The notes beneath the pieces were generated by a model. It ran no database searches, had not been told where the DNA came from, and saw nothing but the letters and a program-made list of their open reading frames with translations. From positions 1 through 38,516 of the forward strand of contig NZ_JANFCZ010000033.1 of the NCBI RefSeq assembly GCF_024391045.1: a DNA stretch of 38,516 bases, written 5' to 3'. This document shows, piece after piece, positions 7,766-16,879 of the stretch. Positions within the stretch are counted from its first letter, which is position 1; the number at the start of each line of letters is the position of its first letter. This DNA is from Pseudarthrobacter sulfonivorans. GTDB taxonomy: Bacteria; Actinomycetota; Actinomycetes; Actinomycetales; Micrococcaceae. Position numbers and translations under genes: made by a program.

Positions 7766-9064
7766 ATGGGCATCTCCCGCAAACCGTCGCTTTCCGCGGC
7801 CGACACCGCTCACATCGACGCCCAGTTGGCCGCCACGGACCACCTGCTGGACCATAACTACCCGGGCGATGACGGCTCACGCCAGCCCGTCCACACCGTC
7901 TACGTCCCCGCTGACCGGTTCACGCCGTCGTTCGCCTCTGAATGGGGCGCCCAGGCACGGGCGACGGCGGACGCCCACGGCGGCATGGCCCGTTTGGGGC
8001 AGCTGCTGGGCCAGGACGCCGAACTGGCTGCCACGGTGGCCACCCGCGTGGAAGCGAAGCTGGCCTCGGAGCCCATCGAGGACCTGCGCCTCGATTTCGA
8101 GGACGGCTTCGGGGACAGGGGCGACGACGCCGAGGACGACGCCGCTGTTGCAGCGGCATCCGCCGTGGCCGCCGCCGTCGCGGCCGGGTCTGCGCCGCCG
8201 TTCATCGGGATCCGGTTCAAATGCTTCGAAGCGGCCACCCGTGCCCGTGGCCTGCGGACACTGGACCTGTTTGTGTCCGCGCTTGCCGAGGCGGGCGAGT
8301 TGCCGGACGGCCTGGTCCTGACGCTGCCCAAGGTCACCACCGTGGCACAGGTGCAGGCCATGGACTACGCCGTGTCCCGGCTTGAGGAAGTGCATTCCCT
8401 GCCGGCCGGCCGGCTGCGGTTCGAAGTACAGGTGGAAACCCCGCAGCTCATCCTCGGCCCGGACGGCACCTCCCCGGTGGCGCAGCTGCCGCACGCGGTG
8501 CCGGGCCGGATCAGCGGCCTGCACTACGGCACGTACGACTACTCGGCGTCCCTGCAGATCTCGGCCGAATACCAGTCCATGGAGCACCCCGTGGCCGACT
8601 TTGCCAAGGAAGTCATGCAGCTGGCCGTCGCCGGCACCGGCATCCGGCTCTCCGACGGGTCCACCAACATCATTCCGGTGGGCGACAACGTGGAGCACGC
8701 CTGGCAGCTGCACGGCCGACTGGTCCGGCGGTCCCTGGAACGCGGCTACTACCAAGGGTGGGACCTGCACCCGGCCCAGCTGCCCAGCCGCTTCGCCGCC
8801 ACCTACGCCTTCTACCGCGAGGGCCTCCCCGCCGCCGCGGCCCGGCTCCGAAACTACGTGGAACGCACCGAAGGCGGGGTCATGGACGAGCCGGCCACTG
8901 CACGCGCGCTGGCAGCATTTGTGCTCCGCGGCGTCCAGTGCGGGGCCGTCGGTGCCGATGAAGTCCTGGCGGGTGCCGGCGTCGGCCTTTCCCACCTCAC
9001 GGCACTTGCCCACCCGCGGCTCGCCGCCTCCAACACGCCAACAAAGGATCTCCTTCATGGGTAA
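7766..9064 (+). CDS. CitE/HpcH-like aldolase-superfamily protein (DUF6986 type), 432 aa
   Basis: Recognisable as a TIM-barrel protein of the HpcH/HpaI/citrate-lyase-beta superfamily, with unknown reaction. The acidic DLRLDFEDGFGDRG block (about residues 106-119) and FEVQVETPQLIL (about 219-230, with E220 and E224) are placed like the metal-binding acidic residues of CitE and malyl-CoA lyases. ISGLHYGTYDYSASL and YQGWDLHPAQLPSR are further ordered blocks. It starts 3 nt after the malate synthase stop and overlaps the next gene by 8 nt, so translation is surely coupled. CitE-superfamily enzymes often use glyoxylate with an acyl-CoA or a keto acid, so a second glyoxylate-consuming aldol reaction is plausible. 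That role is inference only. Confidence 0.85.
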   Translation: MGISRKPSLSAADTAHIDAQLAATDHLLDHNYPGDDGSRQPVHTVYVPADRFTPSFASEWGAQARATADAHGGMARLGQLLGQDAELAATVATRVEAKLASEPIEDLRLDFEDGFGDRGDDAEDDAAVAAASAVAAAVAAGSAPPFIGIRFKCFEAATRARGLRTLDLFVSALAEAGELPDGLVLTLPKVTTVAQVQAMDYAVSRLEEVHSLPAGRLRFEVQVETPQLILGPDGTSPVAQLPHAVPGRISGLHYGTYDYSASLQISAEYQSMEHPVADFAKEVMQLAVAGTGIRLSDGSTNIIPVGDNVEHAWQLHGRLVRRSLERGYYQGWDLHPAQLPSRFAATYAFYREGLPAAAARLRNYVERTEGGVMDEPATARALAAFVLRGVQCGAVGADEVLAGAGVGLSHLTALAHPRLAASNTPTKDLLHG

Positions 9065-9869
9065 GTACTACTCCCCCACCGGCGGCCTGCCGCCGCAGAC
9101 GCACCTGACCACCGAGCGCGCCATCGTCACCGAGGCCTACACGGTCATCCCCAAGGGCGTCATGACGGACATCGTGACGTCCAACCTGCCGGGCTTCGCC
9201 AACACGCGCTCGTGGATCATCGCCCGGCCCATCTCCGGGTTCGCCACCACCTTTTCCCAGCTGATCGTGGAGATCGGCCCGGGCGGCGGGGCTCCCAAGG
9301 CCGAATTTGAGGCCGGCGTGGAAGGCGTCATCTTCGTGACCCGCGGCCACGTGAACCTGACCCTCGACGGCGAACTCCACCAGCTCGAGGAGGGCGGCTA
9401 CGCCTACCTTGCCGCCGGTTCGGAATGGGGCCTGGAGAACGTTTCCGACGACGTCGTGTCCTTCCACTGGATCCGCAAGGCCTACGAACGCCTGGAAGGG
9501 TACGAGGCCAAGTCCTTCGTCACCAACGAGAAGGACGTGGAGCCGACGTCCATGCCGGACACCAATGACGCCTGGAAGACCACCCGCTTCACGGACTCCA
9601 ACGACCTGGCCCACGACATGCAGGTGAACATAGTGACGTTCCAGCCCGGCGGCGTGATCCCGTTCCCGGAAACCCACGTCATGGAGCACGGCCTGTACGT
9701 CCTCGAAGGCAAGGCCATGTACCTGCTCAACAACGACTGGGTGGAAGTGGAGGCCGGCGACTTCATGTGGCTGCGCGCCTTCTGCCCGCAGGCCTGCTAC
9801 GCCGGCGGCCCGGGCGAGTTCCGCTACCTGCTCTACAAGGACATGAACCGCCAGGTCCGCCTGACGTAG
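9057..9869 (+). CDS. allE: (S)-ureidoglycine aminohydrolase, 270 aa
   Basis: It hydrolyses (S)-ureidoglycine to (S)-ureidoglycolate and ammonia, the step after allantoate amidohydrolase, using a bound Mn2+. The bicupin fold is visible. The first cupin lies around residues 70-130 (AEFEAGVEGVIFVTRGHVNLTL, then GGYAYLAAGSEW). The catalytic second cupin lies around 190-260, with the metal-ligand cluster PFPETHVMEHGLYVLEGKAMY. The terminal RYLLYKDMNRQVRL is typical of AllE. The ATG lies inside the end of the preceding gene (8-nt overlap) with AAGGA upstream. The enzyme that makes its substrate (AllC) and the ureidoglycolate-using enzyme are absent from the window. A strong terminator follows, so this ends the malic-enzyme operon. 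Confidence 0.94.
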   Translation: MGKYYSPTGGLPPQTHLTTERAIVTEAYTVIPKGVMTDIVTSNLPGFANTRSWIIARPISGFATTFSQLIVEIGPGGGAPKAEFEAGVEGVIFVTRGHVNLTLDGELHQLEEGGYAYLAAGSEWGLENVSDDVVSFHWIRKAYERLEGYEAKSFVTNEKDVEPTSMPDTNDAWKTTRFTDSNDLAHDMQVNIVTFQPGGVIPFPETHVMEHGLYVLEGKAMYLLNNDWVEVEAGDFMWLRAFCPQACYAGGPGEFRYLLYKDMNRQVRLT

Positions 9870-9877
9870 CATTCCCG

Positions 9878-9911
9878 GTGCCGGGTGGCCTTGTGGCCGC
9901 CCGGCACTTTT
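9878..9911 (+). terminator. Intrinsic terminator after allE
   Basis: A 13-bp stem (GTGCCGGGTGGCC with GGCCGCCCGGCAC, one wobble), a 4-nt TTGT loop and four T. It closes the four-gene operon 4678-9869. Confidence 0.85.
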
Positions 9912-10002
9912 GTGTTCGCCGGCCTTTTGGCTTTTCCGGCTTGACGCTGGCTGGTTGGCTGCTTGTCCGGAAAATGTCAGGCCCTCCCGCAAGGATGGAG
10001 AC

Positions 10003-11436
10003 ATGGGAAAAGCGGCGGTGGTGAAGGCATTTGAGGACATCGATGCCGCCCTTGCTGTGCTCGACGCCGAGGTGGACGGGTCTGGTTCTGATGGGTCTTG
10101 GGAGGCTGATCCCTTGCGCGGCCTGGCCGATAGGTATCTGGACATCCTCGCCGGGACCCGGAGGATGGAGGCCGGGTTCGCGGGGCTGAAAGCCCGGGCG
10201 GCGGCGGAATTCGCTTCCACCCTCGCAGCTGTCGCGGCCCCGGATGAGCCAGTGCAGGCCCAAGAGGCCGCGGTGACCGCGGAGATCGGGTGTGTCCTGA
10301 CCATCGGACCGCGCGCGGCAGAGGCCCTGCTGAACCAGTCGGAGATGCTGACCACGGTATTGCCGCTGACCCTGGCTGCCCTGCAGGACGGCACCATTTC
10401 GTGGCAGCACGCCCGGGTCATGGTGGAAGAAGCCGGCACCCTTGACCGTGCCGGCGCCGCGACCCTGGAGGCCCATTTCCTGGACCCGGACGCACCGGAC
10501 GCGGCCCGGGGGTGTCCTGCAGGGGAGATGCCGGCTTCCCGGTTCAGGCATAAGGCCCGGACCTGGCGGGAACGCCACCACGCTGAAAGCATCGAGAAGC
10601 GCCACGCCGCGGGTGCCCTGGACCGGCGGGTGGAGTACGCCCCGGACCATGACGGGATGGCCTGGCTCTCGGCCTACCTACCAGGGGACCAGGCGGCAGC
10701 GATCTGGAACCGGACCACTGCCATCGCCCGCGGCCTCCAGGGCCCGGACGAGGACCGAAACCTCACTCAACTCCGCGCCGATGTCCTCGCTGCCACTCTC
10801 CTCAGCGGCGGAAACGAGGTCAGCAACGGACACCAGGAAGGCAGCGGCCCCGGGCAGGTTCCGCCCCCACGCGCCCAGGTCCTGGTGACCGTGCCCGTGT
10901 TTTCCCTTCTCGGTGCCACCGACGAGCCGGCGATGCTGGACGGTCACGGCCCGATCCCCGCGTCAATGGCCAGGGACCTCGTGGCGAACGGGGCCGGCTC
11001 GTTCTACCGGGTGCTGGTTGACCCCAGGGATGGGGCACCATTGGAGATCGGCCGGACCAGCTACCGGCTAACCAAGGCCATGCGGCAGTGGCTCCGGCTG
11101 CGGGACGGCAAGTGTTCCTTCCCGGGATGTTCCAACCCGTCCCTGGACAACGACGCGGACCACCTTCTCGCCTGGGCCCAGGGCGGAACCACCGGAATCA
11201 GCAACCTCGGCCAGGCATGCCCGGCCCACCACAAGCTCAGGCACAGCACCCCTTGGACCCCCACCCCGGCCTCCAAGGATGAACCACCCGGCTGGATCTC
11301 ACCCTCCGGAAGGCACTACAAGAGCGAACATCAGGACTGGGAACCACCACAGTGGCCGCCCGGGTTCCTGCCACGGCTCCTGCCAACGGCGCCGAGCCTC
11401 CTGGAACGGGCGATCCTGCCGTATCTGAGCGGGTGA
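10003..11436 (+). CDS. DUF222 / HNH endonuclease-like protein (13E12 repeat family), 477 aa
   Basis: A member of the large actinobacterial DUF222-HNH family, often present in many copies per genome and of unknown biological role. The DUF222 region spans about residues 40-330, largely helical (ARVMVEEAGTL and similar). The C-terminal HNH domain is around 365-420: LRDGKCSFPGCSNPSLDNDADHL with two zinc-type Cys, and QACPAHHKLRHSTPW with the second Cys and His pair. GGATGGAG lies 5 nt before ATG 10003; the frame is open further upstream without a ribosome site. It is isolated between the allE terminator and the hyi promoter region, and nothing links it to ureide metabolism, so it looks inserted into the island. 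Confidence 0.88.
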   Translation: MGKAAVVKAFEDIDAALAVLDAEVDGSGSDGSWEADPLRGLADRYLDILAGTRRMEAGFAGLKARAAAEFASTLAAVAAPDEPVQAQEAAVTAEIGCVLTIGPRAAEALLNQSEMLTTVLPLTLAALQDGTISWQHARVMVEEAGTLDRAGAATLEAHFLDPDAPDAARGCPAGEMPASRFRHKARTWRERHHAESIEKRHAAGALDRRVEYAPDHDGMAWLSAYLPGDQAAAIWNRTTAIARGLQGPDEDRNLTQLRADVLAATLLSGGNEVSNGHQEGSGPGQVPPPRAQVLVTVPVFSLLGATDEPAMLDGHGPIPASMARDLVANGAGSFYRVLVDPRDGAPLEIGRTSYRLTKAMRQWLRLRDGKCSFPGCSNPSLDNDADHLLAWAQGGTTGISNLGQACPAHHKLRHSTPWTPTPASKDEPPGWISPSGRHYKSEHQDWEPPQWPPGFLPRLLPTAPSLLERAILPYLSG

Positions 11437-11559
11437 CTGGCTGGTCCTACCTGGTCACTGGCCCCGCCGCGCGCCGCCGCGCGCGTCTACTCAGCGCGGG
11501 CAGGCAGACCTCCCGAGCCCGTCCGCGTTTCCAGGACCCTGTCGCCGTGGAGCCAGGCC
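11437..11559. other. Gap between converging genes
   Basis: A short GC-rich stretch (CGCGCCGCCGCGCGCG near 11468-11485). I see no clear terminator hairpin with a T-run and no gene. Confidence 0.4.
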
Positions 11560-11859
11560 TTACCGAAGCGGCGAGCCCACCACTGTAAAGCGGGTGCCGC
11601 CCATCTCCCCCGAAAGCAGCGGCATGGCCTCTGCGATGGCGGCTCGCACGCTGTCCAGCTGCAGCGAGGCCTGATGCGCTTCCGCGGATTCCCAGAGCTC
11701 GCTGACAAAGACGGTGTCCGGCACATCGGGGTTGACCCCCACGTCATACCGGAGGCACCCTGCCACCTCAAGTGCCGCCGTCGGCCGCACCAGAATGGCC
11801 ACTAGAGCGTCCTGCTGGCCGGGTTTGGTCCCAAGGCTGCCCACATTCACGAATGTCAT
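11560..11859 (-). CDS. Antibiotic-biosynthesis-monooxygenase (ABM) domain protein, 99 aa
   Basis: A small ferredoxin-like alpha/beta protein of the ABM/YgiN fold. The recognisable pattern is TKPGQQDALVAILVRPT, then CLRYDVGVNPDVPDTVFVSELWESAEAHQASLQ, with the VSELWES strand typical of the fold. Members include quinol monooxygenases and heme-degrading enzymes; no substrate can be read here. ATG 11859 is the first start fitting the fold. The ribosome site GGAGGA is about 13 nt upstream, longer than usual. The gene diverges from hyi, and the operator pair at 11908-11943 lies between them, so it may be co-regulated with glyoxylate metabolism. A role in removing glyoxal-like or quinone side products would be speculation. 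Confidence 0.8.
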   Translation of the reverse strand: MTFVNVGSLGTKPGQQDALVAILVRPTAALEVAGCLRYDVGVNPDVPDTVFVSELWESAEAHQASLQLDSVRAAIAEAMPLLSGEMGGTRFTVVGSPLR

Positions 11860-11907
11860 AAGGACAGTGTGCTCCTCCTTGACTCCTGCCCCACCCTTCC
11901 CTACAAT

Positions 11908-11943
11908 TTTCATAAAGCAGAATCTAAATTCCACAAAGCGGAA
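11908..11943. promoter_or_regulatory. IclR-type operator pair upstream of hyi
   Basis: TTTCATAAAGCAGAA (11908-11922) and TTCCACAAAGCGGAA (11929-11943) start 21 bp apart, as in the two other pairs. A -10-like TAAATT (11925-11930) lies between them at the same offset (17 bp from the start of operator 1) as the clear -10 at 4609. The second palindrome is the best match to the consensus TTCCACAAAGYGGAA. The hyi start codon is 60 bp further right. Confidence 0.65.
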
Positions 11944-12003
11944 ACGGCGAAGAGCCGGAAAGCGCGGAAGATAGATCCAAGCCCCTCCTCGGAAGGACCT
12001 ACG

Positions 12004-12804
12004 ATGACGTACACAGTGAACTGCTCCATCCTCTTGACGGAGCTTCCCCTCCTCGAGCGCCCCGCGGCGGCCAAGGCTGCCGGCTTTGACGCCGTCGAGT
12101 TCTGGTGGCCCTTCGAAACCTCGGTCCCCACCGACGCCCAGGTCACCCGGTTTGAGAACGCCATCACCGACGCCGGCGTCCAGCTCACCGGCCTGAACTT
12201 CAACGCCGGAAACATGCCCGGCGGTGACCGCGGCCTGGTCTCCTGGAAGGGACGCTGCTCCGAGTTCAAGGACAACATCGACGCGGTGGCCGGCATCGGC
12301 GAACGCCTCGGCTGCAAGGCCTTCAACGCCCTCTACGGCAACCGGCAGGACGAATACACCCCCGAGGAACAGGACGAGCTGGCCGTCAAGAACTTGGCGG
12401 CGGCAGCCGAAGGCGTCGCACGCATCGGCGGGACCGTCCTCCTCGAACCTGTCAGCGGCGCACCCAAGTATCCGCTCCTCACCGCCGACGACGCACTCAA
12501 GGTCATCGCCCGCGTGAAGGCGGAGGCCGGCGTCGGGAACATCAAGCTCCTCGCGGACTTCTATCACCTGGCAGTCAACGGGGACGACGTCGCCGCCGTC
12601 ATCGAACACCACGCCAAAGACTTCGGCCACATCCAGATCGCCGACAACCCCGGCCGTGGCGCCCCCGGCACCGGCACCCTCCCGCTCGGCGAATGGATCG
12701 CCCGCAGCCGCGAACTCGGCTACACCGGCTACATCGGCCTCGAATACAAGGAACCGCAGGAAACGGCGTTCAGCTGGGCCATCCGCCAAGCCGCCAGCAA
12801 GTAA
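12004..12804 (+). CDS. hyi: Hydroxypyruvate isomerase, 266 aa
   Basis: It interconverts hydroxypyruvate and tartronate semialdehyde in the glycerate pathway of glyoxylate use. A TIM-barrel of the xylose-isomerase-like family shows FDAVEFWWPFE near residue 30, GLNFNAGNMPGGDRG near 65, LLEPVSG near 145 (metal-binding Glu), LLADFYHLAVNGDD near 185, FGHIQIADNPGRGAPGTG near 210 and YIGLEYKEP near 245 (Glu ligand). ATG 12004 has GGAAGGA 7 nt before it; the frame is open upstream, but that part covers the operator region. It is the first gene of the hyi-glxR-gcl-glxK-allB run. Length is close to E. coli Hyi (258 aa). Confidence 0.93.
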   Translation: MTYTVNCSILLTELPLLERPAAAKAAGFDAVEFWWPFETSVPTDAQVTRFENAITDAGVQLTGLNFNAGNMPGGDRGLVSWKGRCSEFKDNIDAVAGIGERLGCKAFNALYGNRQDEYTPEEQDELAVKNLAAAAEGVARIGGTVLLEPVSGAPKYPLLTADDALKVIARVKAEAGVGNIKLLADFYHLAVNGDDVAAVIEHHAKDFGHIQIADNPGRGAPGTGTLPLGEWIARSRELGYTGYIGLEYKEPQETAFSWAIRQAASK

Positions 12805-12833
12805 CCACAGACTTTCCAGAAAAGAGAACCATC

Positions 12834-13712
12834 ATGAGCAACGTTGCAGTCATCGGACTCGGAATCATGGGCCTGCCCATGGCCATCAACCTCGTCAAGG
12901 CCGGCCATACCGTCACCGGCTTCAACCGCAGCCAGGACAAAATCGACAAACTCGTCTCCGAAGGCGGCAAGGCCGCCTCGAGCATCGCGGACGCCGTCAA
13001 AGAGGCCGACGTCGTCATCACCATGGTGCCGGACTCCCCCGACGTTGAGGGCGTGGTCAGCGGCAAGGACGGCGTCTTCGCCAACGCCAAGAAGGGCGCC
13101 CTGTGGATCGACGCGTCCAGCATCCGCCCCGACGTCGCCAAGCGCCTGTCGGACGACGCCCGCGAAGCCGGCGTCCGCCCCCTTGACGCCCCCGTCTCCG
13201 GCGGCGAACAGGGCGCCATCGACGCCGTACTCTCCATCATGGTGGGCGGTGACAAGGCAGACTTCGAAGCAGCCCAGGACGTCCTGAACGCCGTCGGCAA
13301 AACCATCGTCCACGTCGGCCCCTCCGGCTCCGGCCAGACCGTCAAAGCAGCCAACCAGCTGATCGTCGCGGTCAACATCCAGGTCCTCGGCGAAGCCATC
13401 ACCTTCCTCGAGGCCTACGGCGTGGACACCGACGCCGCCCTCAAGGTCCTCGGCGGCGGCCTGGCCGGCTCCAAGGTCCTGGACCAGAAGGGCCAGAAGA
13501 TGCTGGACCGCAACTTCGACCCCGGCTTCCGCCTCGCCCTGCACCACAAGGACCTGGGCATCGTCACCGCCGCCGCCCGCGAAGCCAACGTCGCCGTCCC
13601 GCTCGGCGCCGTCGTCGCCCAGCTCGTCGCCGCCACCGTCAACCAGGGCGACGGCGCACTGGACCACTCCGGACTCTTCAAGCAGGTCCTCCAGCTCTCC
13701 GGCCGGGAGTAA
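12834..13712 (+). CDS. glxR: 2-hydroxy-3-oxopropionate (tartronate semialdehyde) reductase, 292 aa
   Basis: It reduces tartronate semialdehyde to D-glycerate with NAD(P)H. It belongs to the beta-hydroxyacid dehydrogenase family. The N-terminal Rossmann motif GLGIMGLPMAINLVKAGHTVTGFNRS (residues 8-33) ends in Asn-Arg-Ser, which usually goes with NADPH but does not settle it. LDAPVSGGEQGA near 120 is the substrate loop, and SGSGQTVKAANQLIV near 167 holds the catalytic Lys (GxxxKxxN pattern). LHHKDLGIV near 240 is also conserved. It starts 29 bp after hyi. Length fits E. coli GlxR/GarR (about 294 aa). Confidence 0.94.
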   Translation: MSNVAVIGLGIMGLPMAINLVKAGHTVTGFNRSQDKIDKLVSEGGKAASSIADAVKEADVVITMVPDSPDVEGVVSGKDGVFANAKKGALWIDASSIRPDVAKRLSDDAREAGVRPLDAPVSGGEQGAIDAVLSIMVGGDKADFEAAQDVLNAVGKTIVHVGPSGSGQTVKAANQLIVAVNIQVLGEAITFLEAYGVDTDAALKVLGGGLAGSKVLDQKGQKMLDRNFDPGFRLALHHKDLGIVTAAAREANVAVPLGAVVAQLVAATVNQGDGALDHSGLFKQVLQLSGRE

Positions 13713-13801
13713 CCCTCACGCAGCCCGGCCAGCCGCCCCGAAACGGAGCACATTGACACGGACTCGCCGGCCGCCGTCGTAGTTTTCGACGCCGACTCCC
13801 C

Positions 13802-13833
13802 AAAGTGCCCCACGACGGTTCGTGGGGGTACTT
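13802..13833 (+). other. Hairpin in the glxR-gcl intergenic space
   Basis: CCCCACGA (13808-13815) and TCGTGGGG (13820-13827) enclose a CGGT loop, extended past a mismatch by AAGT/ACTT. There is no T-run. It lies in the 165-bp gap before gcl and may be a processing or partial-termination element that sets the ratio of upstream to downstream products. The rest of the gap shows no gene and no copy of the operator palindrome. Confidence 0.45.
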
Positions 13834-13877
13834 CAGCACACCCAAAAACAGACTTTCAAGCTTTCAAGGAGCACCCC

Positions 13878-15668
<1,791 letters not shown>

Positions 15669-15670
15669 TC

Positions 15671-16879
15671 ATGCTGATCGTCATTGCCCCGGATAAGTTC
15701 AAGGGATCGCTCTCTGCACCGGAGGTGTGCCGGCACCTGGAAAGGGGCCTGCACCTTGGGGCCGGGAAGGCACCATCCAGCAACCTTGAGGTACTCCGGA
15801 TTCCGGTGGCCGACGGCGGCGAGGGTACCCTCGATGCCGCCGTCGGCTCCGGCTTCACCCGCCGGACCGCCACCGTCAGCGGCCCCACCGGCGAGCCCAT
15901 CGCGGCGGACTTCGCTGTCCGCGGCCGCGAGGCCGTCATCGAGATGGCCACCGCCTCAGGGCTTGCCCTGGTGCCCGCCGTCGCGCGCGGCGGGAAGCCG
16001 GTCTCAAACGACGCTGCCACAGCCACCAGCCTGGGCACCGGGCAGCTGATCCGGGCGGCCCTGGACGAAGGCTGCCGGCGGATTGTGTTGGGGGTCGGCG
16101 GCAGCGCCAATACCGACGGCGGAGCCGGGCTTTTGCAGGGCCTCGGCGCCAGGTTCCTGGACGCCGAAGGCAACGAACTGCCACCCGGCGGCGCCGCGCT
16201 GGCGCAACTGGACAGCATCGACCTCACCGGTTTTGAACCACGATTGGTGGACACACGCTTTGTGCTGGCGTCCGACGTCGACAACCCCCTGCTGGGTGCC
16301 CAGGGCGCCGCGGCGGTTTTCGGCCCGCAGAAGGGCGCCACACAACAAGACGTCGGCTTGCTCGACGCCGCCCTGGCCAGGTTTGTCGAAGTCCTGGCCA
16401 GGGAAATCGGATTCCGCGCCATCAAGGCCGCCGAGGCTCCCGGAGCCGGGGCAGCCGGCGGTGTGGGCTACGCCGCCATCGCCGTCCTGGCCGCAACGCG
16501 GCGGCCGGGAATCGACGTCGTGCTCGAATTCACGGACCTGGCACACAGACTGCGCGGCGCTGATCTGGTGATCACCGGGGAAGGCAGTCTGGACGAACAG
16601 AGCCTGCTGGGCAAAACACCCATGGGGGTGGCCCGGTCTGCCGCGGCGCAAGGCGTTCCGGTCATCGCCGTCTGCGGCCGGACCACGCTGGCGCAGGAAC
16701 AGACCATAGCAGCCGGCTTCGAGGACGTTTACGCTTTGACCGAGCTGGAAACCAATGTAGACAGGTGCATGGCAGAAGCAGGGAAGCTTCTGGAGCAGCT
16801 GGGCACGCACATCGGCGGGCGGCTGGCAGCCGACAGGCTGTCCCGCACCGCTGAGACGAAGGAGGACCTCCATGTCTGA
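15671..16879 (+). CDS. glxK: Glycerate kinase (GlxK/GarK family), 402 aa
   Basis: It phosphorylates D-glycerate with ATP, feeding the glyoxylate-derived carbon into glycolysis. GarK/GlxK-type members make 2-phosphoglycerate. Family landmarks are APDKFKGSLSAPEV at the N-terminus, PVADGGEGTLDA near 44, GVGGSANTDGGAGLLQGLG near 140 (family usually has GSATNDGG; here Asn-Thr are swapped), ASDVDNPLLG near 200, AGAAGGVGYA near 260 and LVITGEGSLDEQSLLGKTP near 300. ATG 15671 is used because gcl ends only 2 nt before it; no strong ribosome site is visible, so translational coupling is likely. The C-terminus overlaps allB by 8 nt. Confidence 0.93.
   Translation: MLIVIAPDKFKGSLSAPEVCRHLERGLHLGAGKAPSSNLEVLRIPVADGGEGTLDAAVGSGFTRRTATVSGPTGEPIAADFAVRGREAVIEMATASGLALVPAVARGGKPVSNDAATATSLGTGQLIRAALDEGCRRIVLGVGGSANTDGGAGLLQGLGARFLDAEGNELPPGGAALAQLDSIDLTGFEPRLVDTRFVLASDVDNPLLGAQGAAAVFGPQKGATQQDVGLLDAALARFVEVLAREIGFRAIKAAEAPGAGAAGGVGYAAIAVLAATRRPGIDVVLEFTDLAHRLRGADLVITGEGSLDEQSLLGKTPMGVARSAAAQGVPVIAVCGRTTLAQEQTIAAGFEDVYALTELETNVDRCMAEAGKLLEQLGTHIGGRLAADRLSRTAETKEDLHV

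Noticed and set aside
5005..7855. Long open frames on the minus strand opposite the malic enzyme and malate synthase
   Set aside because: They are mirror frames produced by third-position GC bias opposite highly conserved genes; the proteins are low-complexity Gly/Val/Asp-rich with no family pattern and no ribosome sites.
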